Shown: positions 51,424 to 63,010, numbered from the stretch's first letter. The stretch is 64,000 nucleotides of DNA from Acanthornis magna (GCA_036785705.1 JAWUZG010000175.1:1-64000); one strand, 5' to 3'. Program-made: numbers and translations. Notes: generated by a model from the sequence alone, not told the origin.

Positions 51424-51666
51424 TTCATAGCTTCTTTGCTCACAAATGGAAGACCTGTATAAGGATCTAGAGGTTTAGCGAGAAGCATTACTCTCGTTTT
51501 GAAGGCAGATGTCTGTTTGAAGATGGATTCATTCTTCCAGTACCCAGGGTTCTTATCATGTAGAGCATCACAGCCCAAAGAAACAGTTTCTGGTTGTTTA
51601 GGCTTCATTTTCCACATTGTCCATTTTGGTTGCAAAGCACTGGAATAGAGTTTCAGCCAAAGTCCA
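51424..51666 (-). CDS. FBXO15: FBXO15 exon 3
   Basis: 243 bases, open throughout, bounded by TTTTATTTTCAG and AA|GTAAGC. The encoded segment contains GYWKNESIFKQ, then LLAKPLDPYTGLPFVSKEAM, and aligns well with the human FBXO15 region GYWKKEYITKQ / ILKPVNPYTGLPVKTKEAL that follows the F-box. It is part of the FBXO15-specific substrate-side domain; no catalytic motif is expected. The exon starts with one base completing the codon begun by the F-box exon and ends with two bases, so phases agree on both sides. The intron upstream is about 2.5 kb and shows no other coding signal. Confidence 0.93.
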
Positions 51667-51753
51667 CTGAAAATAAAAATAGAATGAAGAGGAATAAATT
51701 TCAAGAACAGTCACTCAATTTTTATACACACATCTCAGCTACCACCAAGCTGA

Positions 51754-51786
51754 AATGTTAGCACAATGTTAGCATAATGTTAGCAC
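51754..51786 (+). repeat. Short tandem repeat in FBXO15 intron
   Basis: Three copies of an 11-12-base unit aatgttagca[ct]. It sits just upstream, on the gene strand, of FBXO15 exon 3. Confidence 0.85.
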
Positions 51787-54210
51787 AAAAACAGTCTTGT
51801 CTGCCTTCTTCAAAATATGGGATCCAGGATGAAGCTCAGCGACAGCAGAGCCATAGTCAGCAATGGAAGTGAAAACTGATAAAGGTTAAGCAGTAAATTT
51901 TGAAAATTCCACCCCAAAACAATGATGCATCCTCCTCACAGAAAATCAGCTAGTGGAGAAAGTGTTTTAATACCTTTTATTCAACAAAGGTAATCTGTAC
52001 ACTTCAAGTTTCTCACACAGATACAGCAGAAAGTGGAGTGGAGGAGGACAATCAGATTCACACCTTTGCTTGGTGTTACCAGAGTCACGTCAATCCCTTC
52101 TTCACTCTTTGGAAAAGCTCAGAGAAGACATGACTTTCTGAAGACAAAGAAACATGTGACAGTAATGATGGGTTCATCTCCTTCACGCCAGGAAAACTAG
52201 GAGGTCACATTTCAGCCCTCTAGGACATTTCAGTATCTCTAGGACAGTTCATGGAATACCGAATACAGGAACCGACAAGAATTCGAACAATAATCTGTGA
52301 ATGCAGGTTTCCAGTAAGTTTTCTAATTTTAAAGTGCCAGACATACACTTCACATAACTGCACTAAAGAAAATTAATGGGAAGGGCAACAAATTCTCAAG
52401 AGACATTTTCTACCATTAATTGGCAAGACTACCTTTACCAATCCTCACTCATCCCCAGGCAAACTTAGGCTGCTATGCTTTGTATTGCATTTTGCCCTCT
52501 CCTGAAAGCATTCAAGGACTAAATCCATCCCACATTGCCTCCTACCCACAACAAAGATATCAGACACTTCTCTTTTAAGACCAGGAAAGGCAACCAAGTT
52601 ACCAGATAGCATAAAACATTTCTGATGGAGAGGGGAAGTTCTTTTTTAACCCCAAAGTGGTTTAGAACTGTCCGGCAATGTAAACAAAGGAGAGATGTGC
52701 TTGACATACAATCATTGGGGGAAATTGAGCTATCATCCAACTGGTCCTAATCAGCCTAAAAAGTCCAGTAAAATAACCTGCTATGAAAGTCTCCTGTTAA
52801 CTAGAAACCCCTCCCCAACTCCCCCTCCCCTCCATCCTTTCTTTCTTGGAGAGACATACTCCGCATCTTACTCTATGATGCTGAAAAGACAGCGCTTAGC
52901 AGTAGGCATTTCCTGCATTTTCAAGTTACAGATTCAGCAATTTAGCTGATTGAAGACAGACTAATCACAAATACCTACCATCCTTGTCCTCACTCTCAGT
53001 TATATATTGCTTCTTCCTTTCCAAAAACAGTGCTGTGCAACCAAAGAAATTAGTTCAAGCTCAAAAATTCAGTTAGGGTAGGGAGACAGAGGAGAAAACG
53101 AACGAGGACCTGGAATCACAAATGTTTAGGAAAGTATCACTGCCCTTTCATCCTCAAGTCCCATTTGTGCACATTTTCTAATCTCTGTTGAGAGTAGAAA
53201 ATGGAAACAGACATCATCGAGATGGAGGCAAATAAATCATCCTGCCCTGAGCAGCCACAGTGATTTCATCCTGCCTTACCACCCTGAAGTGGAAAATGCA
53301 TACTAAGATAATTTGTGTCAACTATGCAATTTTTATCCACACTGACCTGCTGACAATCTCAAAACATACATCTGGATTACAGTCTTCCCTTTAAATTCAT
53401 CGGTTCTAAAGGTGTCAAAGCCAATGTAAACCAATTGACTGTATAAGTTTTGGCAAATAAGGGAAAACGGATTCATACTGGATGCAGCAACTTCCTATAC
53501 AGGAAGACATTTTCTCATTCAAACAACACTAATGCAGTACAATCCTAGAAAATCAAAGGATACTCAGACATCCTAGTTATCACATATCAACCCGGGTCTC
53601 TCCTCCTTTTCCTTTCACAAAATTGTCGTGATACCGGTAGGAGCAATTGGTGTACTCTGTATAAGCAATCCTTAGACAAAAAGTGTCAGTATTTATCTTC
53701 ATCTCTTTGGTTTCAATTTAGAAATCACCAAAATTTGACCAACAGAGCAACAGATAAAAACCACTAGTGAATCATTTGATTGAATCAACCCCTCTACAAA
53801 AACCTGATGAAAGAACTAAATAAGCAGAACTTCAAAATGGTGAAAGCTATGACCATTCCACAAAGCTACTGGTGACACACAAGTTAGGATCACTCGAGCA
53901 GAAAAGTTTGTGCAAGTGCATGTGAATACAAACAAATATATGCAAGTTTTAAAACAAAAAAAAAAGTGCTAATAGCAACATTTCAAAGCACTGGATTTAG
54001 TTTTTGCCTCATAACTCCCATTAAACAACAGGGCTTGCACAGCTAGAATTCCATGCAACACATCCTGTGGGCTATGCAGTGCAATTTCGGCAGAGTAACT
54101 GCACACAGGTACAAGCATCAGTGCTCTGGCATCAGAGAAACTAAATTAGAAAGACTCATAACTCAGATAACTACAACTGGGGCATGACTGAAACCTTCCC
54201 TCTTCCTTAC

Positions 54211-54315
54211 TGGTCACTGGCCAGGTCATAGAAGCGCTTATTCACACAACCGGCAGACAACAGGGACACAGGATCCAAATAGGAAAATACCTTCAGCAGC
54301 ATTTCTGATGGCATG
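54211..54315 (-). CDS. FBXO15: FBXO15 exon 2 (F-box domain)
   Basis: This exon carries the F-box, the roughly 40-residue fold that binds SKP1 and so docks the protein onto the SCF ubiquitin ligase. The translation reads MPSEMLLKVFSYLDP, then VSLLSAGCVNKRFYDLASD, showing the typical LP-x-E-[ML]-L-x-x-[IV]FSYLD core followed by the C-x-x-[VW]-x-x-[RK]-[FW]-x-x-L stretch. It closely matches human FBXO15 (MPSEILLKIFSYLD). The acceptor (pyrimidine tract then CCCAG) and donor CA|GTAAGG frame 105 bases with phase 2 at both ends. An alternative upstream acceptor near 54,360 would add about 15 codons but has a weaker fit to the family. Confidence 0.93.
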
Positions 54316-54440
54316 CTGGGAAACAAGAGACGAATACTGTTACACTTGCCGGCAAACTCCGGAAACTGCAATGGCAGAGAATTTTAATTTCAAACCAGAG
54401 AAAAACAGAAGAGGTGGAAACCAGCAGCTTGTAAATAGAT

Positions 54441-54484
54441 GAATCAAAAATCACCTGAAGAGGAATCAAAAGTCACCTGAAGAG
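54441..54484 (+). repeat. Direct repeat of about 21 bases
   Basis: Two adjacent copies containing tcacctgaagag, preceded by aatcaaaa. This is a small tandem duplication in the intron upstream of FBXO15 exon 2. Confidence 0.8.
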
Positions 54485-57341
54485 TTAAACTGGAATTTGG
54501 GTTCTATTTTCAGTCTCCAGTATGTGGCATTTGCCTAAAATAATTAATCAAAACTTATTCAAGTGGCATAGCACTATTACATGAAAAGTTATGGGTTTGC
54601 ATTTTCATTAAACTTTGTTAACTTTAACCCAATTTGCCATGAAACTACCTCATTTAGCTTCAGTTTCTTATTGCTCGTACCGTGACTTTAACATTTATTC
54701 CACAACAACCAGCTTTTCCAAAACTGCAGATATATTCACTCTCCCTCTTGACTGTGGTGTCCCATCTCAAGATGCACCAGGACAGAAATGATCATGCTCT
54801 ACCTCATCATAATCTTCAAACGCTATGTGCTCAGGGGTCTCGCACAATTCTCATTTATGTCAAAAGAAAGATGTGAACTTCAAAGCAAGAGCCAAGTGGC
54901 ATCCTGAAAATGTCAATGTCTCTGTGCCTCTGGAAAGCTTTGGAAAATGAAAGCGCCAGTCTAAGCCTGACAAGCAGAACATACCCTGGAGATGAGCCAA
55001 CATGGTTTTTGTATTAACAGATAGAAACCTCGTACCATTTGAGCAGTACCTTGTAACTACACGGAGTTTAAAATACATGGATTTTATACTTTGATTTTCT
55101 CGAGCGTTGATTACGGTCAAATCACTGCTGAAAATACAAGGTGCTGTGAAAGTCAACACCCCAGGTGTGGCTCTCGTCCTTTTACTACTGTTATTTGCAA
55201 CACTTGATTTATAGCATTATTTCAGAAGCAGAGAGCTTTAAAGAGTAGCATGATAATGCCAATACCTCAATGATTGTATTACATTCAGAATCTTAGTTGC
55301 ATACACATAGAGGCAATGTGCCAAAACTTTCAATGTGCCAACACTTCCACTCTTCCACTCCTACTCTTTGTGTAAAGACATACTCACCTCTCAATGCACG
55401 CATTTGGTTTTGGTTTTATGGTAGGTGTCGAATACAGACTTTTAATTCCAGCATTTTTGGTCTCAGAGCATTCCCCAGGCCTGGCAGCAAAGGTCCTTAA
55501 CCTAGCTGTAAGAAAGAAAAGCTGTTAAGAGTCACATATCTACAAAATGAAGAAATACGCATCCTGTGCAAACCTAGACAGAACATTTCAACCAAGGCAA
55601 GATTCGGGGAATACATCATATGGCAACTCAGTACTAGCAGTTCACTGATTTGAACAACTATGCCCAAGTTAAAATACCTGGCATCAGGAAGATTCAGATT
55701 TAAACTCACAGCTGTCATTCCTGTGATTCATCTCTCACAGTGGTCAGAAGGGAACAGTGTCACTCCCCCAAATCACTTTGAATCCAGCAGAGATCTGTTA
55801 CCTTTAGACAGCTGCACCACTGTGGCCACCACAACCAACCTCAACACAGGCCCCTCCAGCAAGTCAAACTCACTGATTAATCCTCTTTTTTACAGCATTA
55901 CTCTAGAGACGTTTTTGAGCCATCCAACTTTACTAAGCTATTAAAAGATACCAAATACCTTGAAACTTCCTCAAAAACTGTTGAGGTTCAAAAAGAGTTT
56001 CCTTGAATACATAACAGAATCATACATGAAACAAAGCTGAAGTCTCATTTCAGATCTTCCCCAGCTAAAATACTCAAAATCTGAGAGATAAGCGTTATTT
56101 CCACAGGCAAACAGATATCAATGTTTTTATAGCTCATCAGTGTTGCAAAATGTGGAATATGTAAAATTTTCTTAAGAAATTATGTTCTTTGATGTTTGAT
56201 CTTTGTGTACTTTCAAGCCTAAACAGCTTGGAAAGGAGATTCAATCCATGAAAACAGAGAGCAGCTCAGGGATGTCCAGATGCTAGAAAGACAAATTATT
56301 TGGTGGTAGAATTGCTTTGTTAAGGTTTAGGGCTTGGCATGCTTCAATAAATTCACACCTAGGGGGAGGTTAACAAAGCTTGGGAAGAAGGATGCCCCCG
56401 GACAGTGCACACAACAAATGCAGATTTACAGGCCACACGAACACCTGGAAGAACTCCCAAGATAAGGGAAAAACTTCTAAAACCAACTCCTGAAATCAGC
56501 TCCAACTTCCCGAAGTATGAACTTGCAACCACTGACCCAAGAAACTCAGTGACACAAAAGAAGAGAAAGAGAAAGAGCATGTGGACTAATTAGCATGAGA
56601 AGCAAGAGAATCATTAAACAATGGAAGACAGAATACTAACTACTCAGAAAGTTATGTAAGTTGTAGCCAATAAAAATGAATTTTTTCCTTTGGTAAATTG
56701 TATGAGATAGTAAAAAGCTTTGATAGTTGGTGTGCTGGCTTTGTAGGATTTGCCACCCAGCACTCCCTCTGTGCAGAACTGTAAATATTTGGTAAAATAC
56801 CTCAGCTCTGTGTGTGGACTGGCCTCTGGCACAGCAGCGTGAAAGAACCTATTTTGGCAACATTAGCACATCACAGTTTGGAGAGAGAAGAAAGGAACTT
56901 TGCATATTTCTAGCACAAATTCTTACAATCCAACTGGTCACACAAGTTTTCCCAAGTTTTCCCAAGTTTTCTGCTAGGAAGGACTTTGTAGGCTGTAATT
57001 GCAAATACTGTCATGAATCCACATAAAAATATGGAGATAGAGTTTCAATTGTAAATCAAATCCTCATGCTTCATACCCACTGATGCCACCGAGCAGACAG
57101 AGCTCCCCATTCTCTGCATTATTGATGTTTTAAGTTGCCAGCAGACTTTGCAACACCTGCTCAAATCAGCTCTGGGTTTCTAGGCAACCAATCAATATGG
57201 GGGGAAAACACCTAATTTTGAAGTATTTGGGTACCATGTACCTTTAATGCACACTGCTCTTCGTTTAAGATTCATTTAGGCTCAAAGAAAAACAGAATCA
57301 AAAGAAATTAACAACTCTGGTCTACATTGTCAACTGTGCTA

Positions 57342-57600
57342 TGTAAAAAACAAAAAACAAAACAAAACAAAACAAAGAAAAAACAACTAAGAAAACAACA
57401 AAACAACAAAACAAAAACCAAACAAATGACAAACAAAAACCAAAAAACCCCAAATACAAACAACAACAAAAAAAACCCCCAAAAACAAAAACAACAACAA
57501 CAAAAAAAAACAACAACAACAAAAAAAAAAAAAACAAACAGAAAAAAAATAAAACCCACCAAAAAAAACCAAAACAAAAAAACCCCCCACCAAAACAACC
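57342..57600 (+). repeat. A-rich (CA)n-type low-complexity tract
   Basis: About 260 bases consisting almost wholly of A with single C or short CC/CCC. The Lys/Asn/Gln-rich plus frame and Phe/Val/Cys-rich minus frames here are compositional only. It lies in the FBXO15 intron between exons 1 and 2. Confidence 0.95.
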
Positions 57601-59049
57601 AAGACATTTTAGTGTGAATTGTTATAAACATAACAAAAAGACATGCACATTTCAGCTTGGGTGCCAGCCACTGATAGACCAACTAAATTAACAACTACAA
57701 AACAGTAGCCATATAACAAACACAACCTGGTGCTCAAACAAGGGTTTTATTCATGCATCATTATCAAGAAGTACACTTAGATGATAAGGCACCAACAAAC
57801 TGTATTTTTCAAAAGCCATTAAAGGGATTCAGAGACCCAAACTGTGTTCAACAGCAGCAGAGCTCTCACTTCTGGACGCTCCAGAGCAGCAAATCCCAGG
57901 CTGTTCTGCTCTGAATCCATGCTGAAAGCAGAGAGTGTGGGCACACTCTACAGGGACACAACTCCACAGACTTCAGGCACAGGAGTAACTCAGATAAGAA
58001 GCTGGATTTTGGATTTTAAAACCCACTACCTTAGACAAGCATAACCTGCATTGCCTCTATTCAGTCCTCCTTGCTCATTTGAACCACTGCCCTCTCTTCT
58101 TCACTCCAGGGAGAAATACCTGAGAAAAGAAAAATTTTGCCCACACATGCTTTGAAAACTTTAATGCAATATCTATTCCTTTTGTAAGTTGCAGTTAAAA
58201 AAAAAAAAAAAAAAGCTGAACTTTTGCATCTTCCAAAACAAAAATATTCTCAAGGTGTGAAGAAACAAACAGCAAACTCAATCCACAAATTACTTTTCAA
58301 GTACTGTGTGTGCTAAGATTTTAAATTAGCATTAACAAAATGCTTTTACATTGCATTGACAAAGCTTGGGCAGATAAGTCAATGAGAAGAAAAGTCAATG
58401 AGAGCTGTTACATCCGCTCTTTACAGACTTCTAGAACAACTGAGAGGCTCTTACTTAAGAAGCACAACTTCAATTACTTTTTCATTAGCTTTCAACCTGT
58501 GGGGCTCAGTTTTTTGTACCAATAGTTTCACTTTCACACCCCATAATATTTGCAATGTGCCTTGGTTTTTTCATGGTCAGCAAACAATTGTCTTTCAAGT
58601 AACATTTCAAACCATGTAGCTAAAGTTTCAAGTAGTGAAAAACCTGTCACCTCCAAATGTTAAAATATACCTGCGGATAAACAGAAATGACAATAATAGT
58701 TTGACATGGGTTGGTTGGGTTTGGTTTTTTTTTCCCCTCAGCTAACAATTTCAGTCTCTTTAAAAGGTGGATATTACCCCAATCCATTTACAGGTTAAAA
58801 AGAAGAAAAAAAAACCCAAAACAACAAGGAATGGAACTGCTATGAAACCCAAGGTTGTACACATGGGTTAGCAGAAAAATCTGCCTTCTAAACTCTGCCT
58901 CTAAGATTGACACTTTAAAATTTGGAAGCCAAACCTGTACTGTAAGAATTAAGGTAATCACACCTTCCATAGTGAAAACCTCCTATTTATTACAAAGGCC
59001 CGACTGCCCTGAACAGAGTAGCCACTGAACTAACCTGTACTTTGTGGAT

Positions 59050-59560
59050 GCTCATTATAGTACCTCCTCCAAGCTGAAGGACATAGCGAAGGTTAAGCCC
59101 TCCTTTCCCAGGCACAAAAAGGTGTTAAACCCAGGCCTCCCTGCTCCTGCGTTTTCCCATTCCGAGGTCACCTCCATAGGGCCAGGGAGAGCAGAGCACC
59201 ACGGCCACAAAGGTGTGTACACGACCACAGCCGTGAAGAGTTTAGAGCTAGAAACCAGGCTGCTGGAGCAGAGGAACCTGAGGGAAACCACCACAGCAGC
59301 CTCCCCGGCCGAGGGCAGAAGGCCCCGCTCGGCACGGCCCTGCTCACCTGCCGCCGCCTGTCGCCATGGCCGCGGGCAGCGAAGGGAGGCAAGGACGGAA
59401 GGAAGGGAAGGAACGCGCGCTGTCACCGCGGTGGGCAGCGCCTGAGGGGGGCAGGGGCGGCGCCAGGCCGAGGGAGGCCATGTCCGGCAGGGCTGGGTCG
59501 GGGCAGGCGGGGACGGTGCCCGAGCATGGCCGTGTGGGCCACTCGGGAAGGGCTGACGCC
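59050..59560 (-). promoter_or_regulatory. FBXO15: CpG island / FBXO15 promoter and 5' UTR region
   Basis: GC-rich DNA with frequent CpG surrounds the FBXO15 start codon, in sharp contrast to the AT-rich intron that follows. The stretch is densest from about 59,280 to 59,540. There is no obvious TATA box on the minus strand upstream of the ATG, as expected for a CpG-island promoter. The long open frames crossing it on both strands follow from high GC content and do not respect the splice donor at 59,347. Confidence 0.65.
59348..59367 (-). CDS. FBXO15: FBXO15 exon 1 (coding part, start codon)
   Basis: First coding exon of an F-box protein gene read on the minus strand. The ATG lies in a strong Kozak context (gcggccATGg) within a CpG-rich stretch. 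Six codons (MATGGG) plus two bases are followed by a good donor, AG|GTGAGC. As I recall it, human FBXO15 also begins MATG. The two-base overhang fits the F-box exon at 54,211-54,315, giving a serine at the junction. The 5' UTR must extend toward about 59,400-59,560, but I cannot fix its start. Human FBXO15 has a longer N-terminal segment before the F-box, so an additional exon in the 5 kb intron is possible; any such exon must be phase 2 on both sides. Confidence 0.75.
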
Positions 59561-59594
59561 CCGCGGAACCTTCCAGTGACTCAAAGGAATCTAC

Positions 59595-60110
59595 TGTTGT
59601 AGTCGCTCTTAGGAAGCCGCCTGGCCTTCCTGGCTGCCCTCGCCTGGGACACGAGCCACTGGCCCACCAAAGGCTATTGCTGGGGTCTTTCCAGCCTGAG
59701 TGGGGCTGTTCCCGGCGAGTGGTCAGCTGCAGGCGCCGCTGGTAAAGGAGGCGAGACAAGGCAAAGAGTTGTGGGAGGGTCTCCCCCATGCTCTCCGTTT
59801 ATTGTGGGGTCCGGGGGTACGGTATTCGGAAGGGAGAGTGGAGAAGGAGTCCCCAGGGGGCTGTCCCCAGCCGCCAGTTAAAAAGGGGGAAGGGTACCCA
59901 ATTGGAGAAGGGACAAGGGGAGGGAACAAGGGTACAGGGGCCAATTACAACATAAGAGGGGAGGGTACAGTAGACAGCAACCAATAGTACAGTAAACTTA
60001 ACAGAAGGTTCGGGAAGAAGGGGAAGGTCCAGAGCCCTGGGCACACCTCCCAAGCAGAGCAGGGGCTGGTCTCATGCCCCTGAGCTGGCATGAGAGGCAG
60101 CTGTGGCCAG
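59595..60110 (-). mobile_element. Candidate LTR between the divergent promoters
   Basis: GC-rich, purine-skewed DNA that, read on the minus strand, has ATTGG/CCAAT motifs, then a TTTTTAA stretch, then AATAAA (plus-strand tttatt at 59,798-59,803). After this come about 200 bases of U5-like sequence ending gactacaaca (plus strand tgttgtagtc at 59,595). This order suggests an ERV LTR; the upper boundary is uncertain. It could instead be native promoter-proximal sequence of FBXO15 or its neighbour. No coding region is supported. Confidence 0.42.
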
Positions 60111-60524
60111 GGATGGACCAGGGTACATTTCAAAGGTACGTGTGCTATCTTGTGTGTCCAAACACAAGTCTTCTGTCTCCAGCGCTGCATTTTCACAGAT
60201 AAATCCCAGGCGATTATGGGGAATGCACCCTTCGGTACTTACAGTTTGCCAATTTTTAGCTAGTTTTATATTAATCTTAGACTAATTAATTTCAATATGT
60301 AATTAAGTAATATCCAGGCCAGTCATTTTCCTCATTGGCTCATCTTTCAGCACGTAGGGATAGTCTGTGTTTTTTCCTGTGTTTTGAAGCACACCCATCC
60401 TTCCCAGACTCCTTTGTTTCTAAGGGTTGCTTCCCAAGGTACTCTCTGGATAAGTCTCTTGAATAGGCCAAACTCTGCCCTCCAGAATTCCAGTGTGGAA
60501 GTTTTATTGATGCCCCTCCTTATT

Positions 60525-60908
60525 TCACCAAATATTGAAAACTATAATTTCATTATCACTGTGCCCCAGATGGCCTCCAACCACCACATCTCCCACCAGC
60601 CCTTCTCTGTTTGCAAACAGCAGGTCTAGTGTAGCCCCTCCCCTGGTGGGCTCGCTCACCGACTGAGACAAAAAGCTGTCCTCCGTACACTCAAGGAAAC
60701 TCCTAGACTGCTTCTTCTTGGCTGTGTTGAGTTCCCAGCAGATATCTGGCAGATTGATGTCACCTACAAGAACAAGGGCTGGTGATCTTGAAACATCCTC
60801 CAGCTGCTTGTAGAATAATACCTCCACCTCTCCATCCTGGTGGGGTGGCCTAGAACAGACTCCCACCAGGATGTCAGCCTTGTTGGCCTTCCCCCGATTC
60901 TTTCCCAC
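60525..60908 (-). pseudogene. CR1 ORF2 endonuclease C-terminal part, degenerate
   Basis: The longest intact piece of the CR1 ORF2 endonuclease (EEP fold), which nicks target DNA for retrotransposition. It shows the VGD-[FI]-N motif (LVGDINLPDICWE) and the final block GGHLGHSDNE. Active relatives end this block in SDH, so the histidine that acts in catalysis is replaced by asparagine. Upstream on the same strand (60,998-61,258) the earlier motif position expected to read -E-TWW- is -GTWW-, losing the metal-binding glutamate. A stop and a frameshift separate the two pieces. It cannot encode an active enzyme. Confidence 0.85.
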
Positions 60909-61261
60909 AGGCGCTCAACCTTATCGATATTAATCTCCATTTCCGTGGCATCAGGAGCCTTCCTAATGTAAAGAGCAACCGCTCCACCTCTTCTCCCTCA
61001 CCCATCTCTTCCATAGAGCTTGTAGCCATCCACTACAGTGCTCTGGTTATGCGAGTCATCCCACCATGTTCCTTTGATGGTGACTACATCAGAGCTTCCC
61101 TGCTGTACCATGGCTTCCAGCTCCTCTTGTTTATTGCCCATGCTGTGTGCATTAATGTACATGCACTTCAGCTGGGCTGCTGATTTCACCCCTGACTCTG
61201 GCTTACTACCCTTGGGCTTGGTTCTGGAAAGCCTAACTGCATCCCCTTCCCCCTTCAAACC

Positions 61262-62330
61262 TAGTCTAAAGCCCTCTCAGTCAGTCCCGCCAACTCATGG
61301 ACTAGAACCCTTTTGCCCTTGATAGGCAGACGGAGCCCATCTGGCTCCAGCAGGCCAGGTGCCGTAAGAGTTGCCCCATGACCAAAGAACCCAAAGTTCT
61401 GCCGATGGTGCCAGTCCCTAAGCCACTGATTGATAATGCAGCTTCTCCTGTTCCTTTCATTGTTTGTCCCTGCCGCTGAAAGGACTGAGCAGAACACCAC
61501 CTGTGCTCATGCCCCATCAACCACTTGACCCAGGGCCCTGAAGTCCCTTTTAATTGCTGTGTTGTCTTCTTGTCAATCATATTGCTGCCAGCCTGGAGTG
61601 TCAGCACTGGGTAATACTCAGAGGGCTGAATCAGCCCAGGGAATGTTCTGGAGATATCCCATACCCGGGCCCCAGGGAGGCAGCATGCCTCCCTGTGGGA
61701 TGGGCCAGCTTGACATATGGGGCCCTCTGTTCCTCTCAGAAGGAGTCGCCTACTATGACTACCCTTCTTTTCTTTTTAATGCTAGAGGTAGTGATCTGTT
61801 TGACAGACGAAGTGGAGCTGGGAGGCTCTCCGGGCAGATTATTTTCTTCTATGTCATCTGGCTGACCCTCCAGATCCAAGGCCTGGATTCTGAAGTGGCA
61901 CCTGGGTACGCAATGGGGGTCAGGAGGAATTTTTATTACCTCCCTGGGTAGGAGCCCTTTTCCACTCCCCTTCATCACCTAGGTCTCCTCCTTCTGCCTG
62001 ATGGTAGGAGGCACAGGAATCCTCTGACTCCTGGTGGGCTTCTCTCAGGAATGGAAGGGCGAAACTCCACTGGTCTATTTCCCGTTCGATTTCCCTAATA
62101 CTCCTTAGTCTTTCTACCTCCTCCCGAAGCTCCACCACCAGACTGAGGAGATCACTCACCTGTTTGCACCTCACGCAGGTGATTTTTGCACCATGCCCTG
62201 GTACTGCTGACAGGCTCAAGCACTCCTCACAGGAAGGTGTCTGGACAGATGCATCCTTCTTGGAGGGTTCTGTTTGGCTAGGTACACTTTTACTAGCTGT
62301 AGCTTTTGATCATTTGGAGACCATTGCTGG
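61262..62330 (-). pseudogene. CR1 ORF1 protein, degenerate
   Basis: Remnant of the CR1 ORF1 product, an RNA-binding/chaperone-type protein. The N-terminal part (about 62,330-61,920) has ASVQTPSCEECL, CVRCKQVSDLL and an amphipathic coiled coil with Leu/Val heptads. The C-terminal part has the GDS nucleophile block of the SGNH esterase domain near 61,745, followed immediately by a frameshift. It then continues in other frames through LTLQAGSN and ends ELAGLTERALD at 61,262. The pieces lie in at least three frames, so the gene is dead. Confidence 0.8.
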
Positions 62331-62351
62331 AAAAAGAAATGAATAATAAAT

Positions 62352-62392
62352 TAAAAAAAAAACCACAACAAAAAAACAACAAAAACCCGGGG
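62352..62392 (+). repeat. A-rich tract at the CR1 5' edge
   Basis: An A-rich tract with scattered C follows an AATAAA (within gaataataaatt). It abuts the 5' limit of the minus-strand CR1. It could be simple low-complexity sequence or a degraded poly(A) tail of an unrelated retrocopy. Confidence 0.4.
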
Positions 62393-62544
62393 TGCCTTTT
62401 TAGGGCAAAGGCATTTCTGCATGGCACCTCCCAACGTCCCCATGCCACAATCTCAGTCCTCCCAGGGCTCCTGTGTTTGGTTTTATCCCGATATGGAGAT
62501 GCAGGAGCTCTCCCGGCTGGACAGGGTGTCCCTGAGCCTGCGGA

Positions 62545-63010
62545 TTTCAGGGATTTGGGGTTGGGAATGGGATGAATTTTGGGGCTGGGAATTGGGGGGA
62601 TTTGGGGCTGGGAATTTGGGGATTTGGGGGAATTTTAGGGCTGGGATTTGGGAGATTTTGGGGAATTTCAAGGCTTGGAATTGGGGGATTTTGGGGCTGG
62701 GGACTGGGGGGATTTCAGCGAGGTTTGGGGGGAAACTGGGAGTTTGGAGAGGGATTTTGGGAGATTGAGGGGGATTGGTGGAATTTTGGAGCATTTGGGG
62801 TGATTTCGGGAGGAATTTTGAATGGAATTTGGGGGATTTGGGAGGATTTTGAGGGGGGATTTGGAGGTTTGGGAGAGGTATTGGGGGGATTTTGGGAGAT
62901 TGAGAGGAATTGGGGGAATTTTGGGGTGTCATGGGGGGATTTGGGGGAGTTTAGAGGGATTTTGGCCGATTTGGAGGGATTTTACGGGAGGATTTTGGGA
63001 GGGATCCCGG
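62545..63010 (+). repeat. G-rich minisatellite
   Basis: Degenerate tandem arrangement of units such as ggggctgggaattgggggg and gggggattttgggagattg, with strong strand asymmetry: the plus strand has almost no C and long G runs. It produces long open frames on both strands (Gly/Trp/Phe-rich on plus, Pro/Ser/Gln-rich on minus) that are artefacts of the repeat. The many runs of 3-6 G could form G-quadruplexes. Confidence 0.9.

Larger units (their letters stand above)
54316..59347 (-). other. FBXO15: FBXO15 intron between exons 1 and 2
   Basis: About 5 kb with the A-rich tract (57,342-57,600), a (CAAGTTTTCCC)-type short tandem at 56,943-56,971 and a 17-A run near 58,198. Human FBXO15 encodes about 65 more residues between the start and the F-box; no convincing matching exon is seen here. 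Confidence 0.6.
60305..62345 (-). mobile_element. CR1 LINE, 5' half (ORF1 + ORF2 endonuclease), inactivated
   Basis: Degenerate coding sequence of a chicken-repeat-1 non-LTR retrotransposon. Reading down the minus strand: ORF1 N-terminus with CEEC and CVRC metal-binding pairs and a coiled coil (VVELREEVERLRS, about 62,250-62,080). Next is the esterase-like domain with block I VVIVGDS (about 61,745), then ...NTWLRDW-like and HRQNFGFFGHG. ORF2 apurinic endonuclease follows (YINAHSMGNKQEELE at 61,180; LVGDINLPDICWE at 60,760; GHLGHSDNE at 60,550) and then a linker to about 60,305. Frames are broken by several stops and shifts. The reverse transcriptase and 3' UTR are absent, which is unusual for CR1. 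Confidence 0.9.

Noticed and set aside
57308..57682. Phe/Val/Cys-rich and Lys/Asn/Gln-rich frames
   Set aside because: Low-complexity A/C tract.
59366..59602. Plus-strand ATG frame opposite FBXO15 exon 1 as the divergent gene
   Set aside because: Gly/Arg-rich with no homologue recognised; the palindromic ccatgg gives a start on both strands by chance.
59055..59789. 244-codon minus-strand open frame
   Set aside because: Runs through the CpG island and candidate LTR and ignores the good splice donor after the FBXO15 start codon; GC-rich DNA lacks stops.
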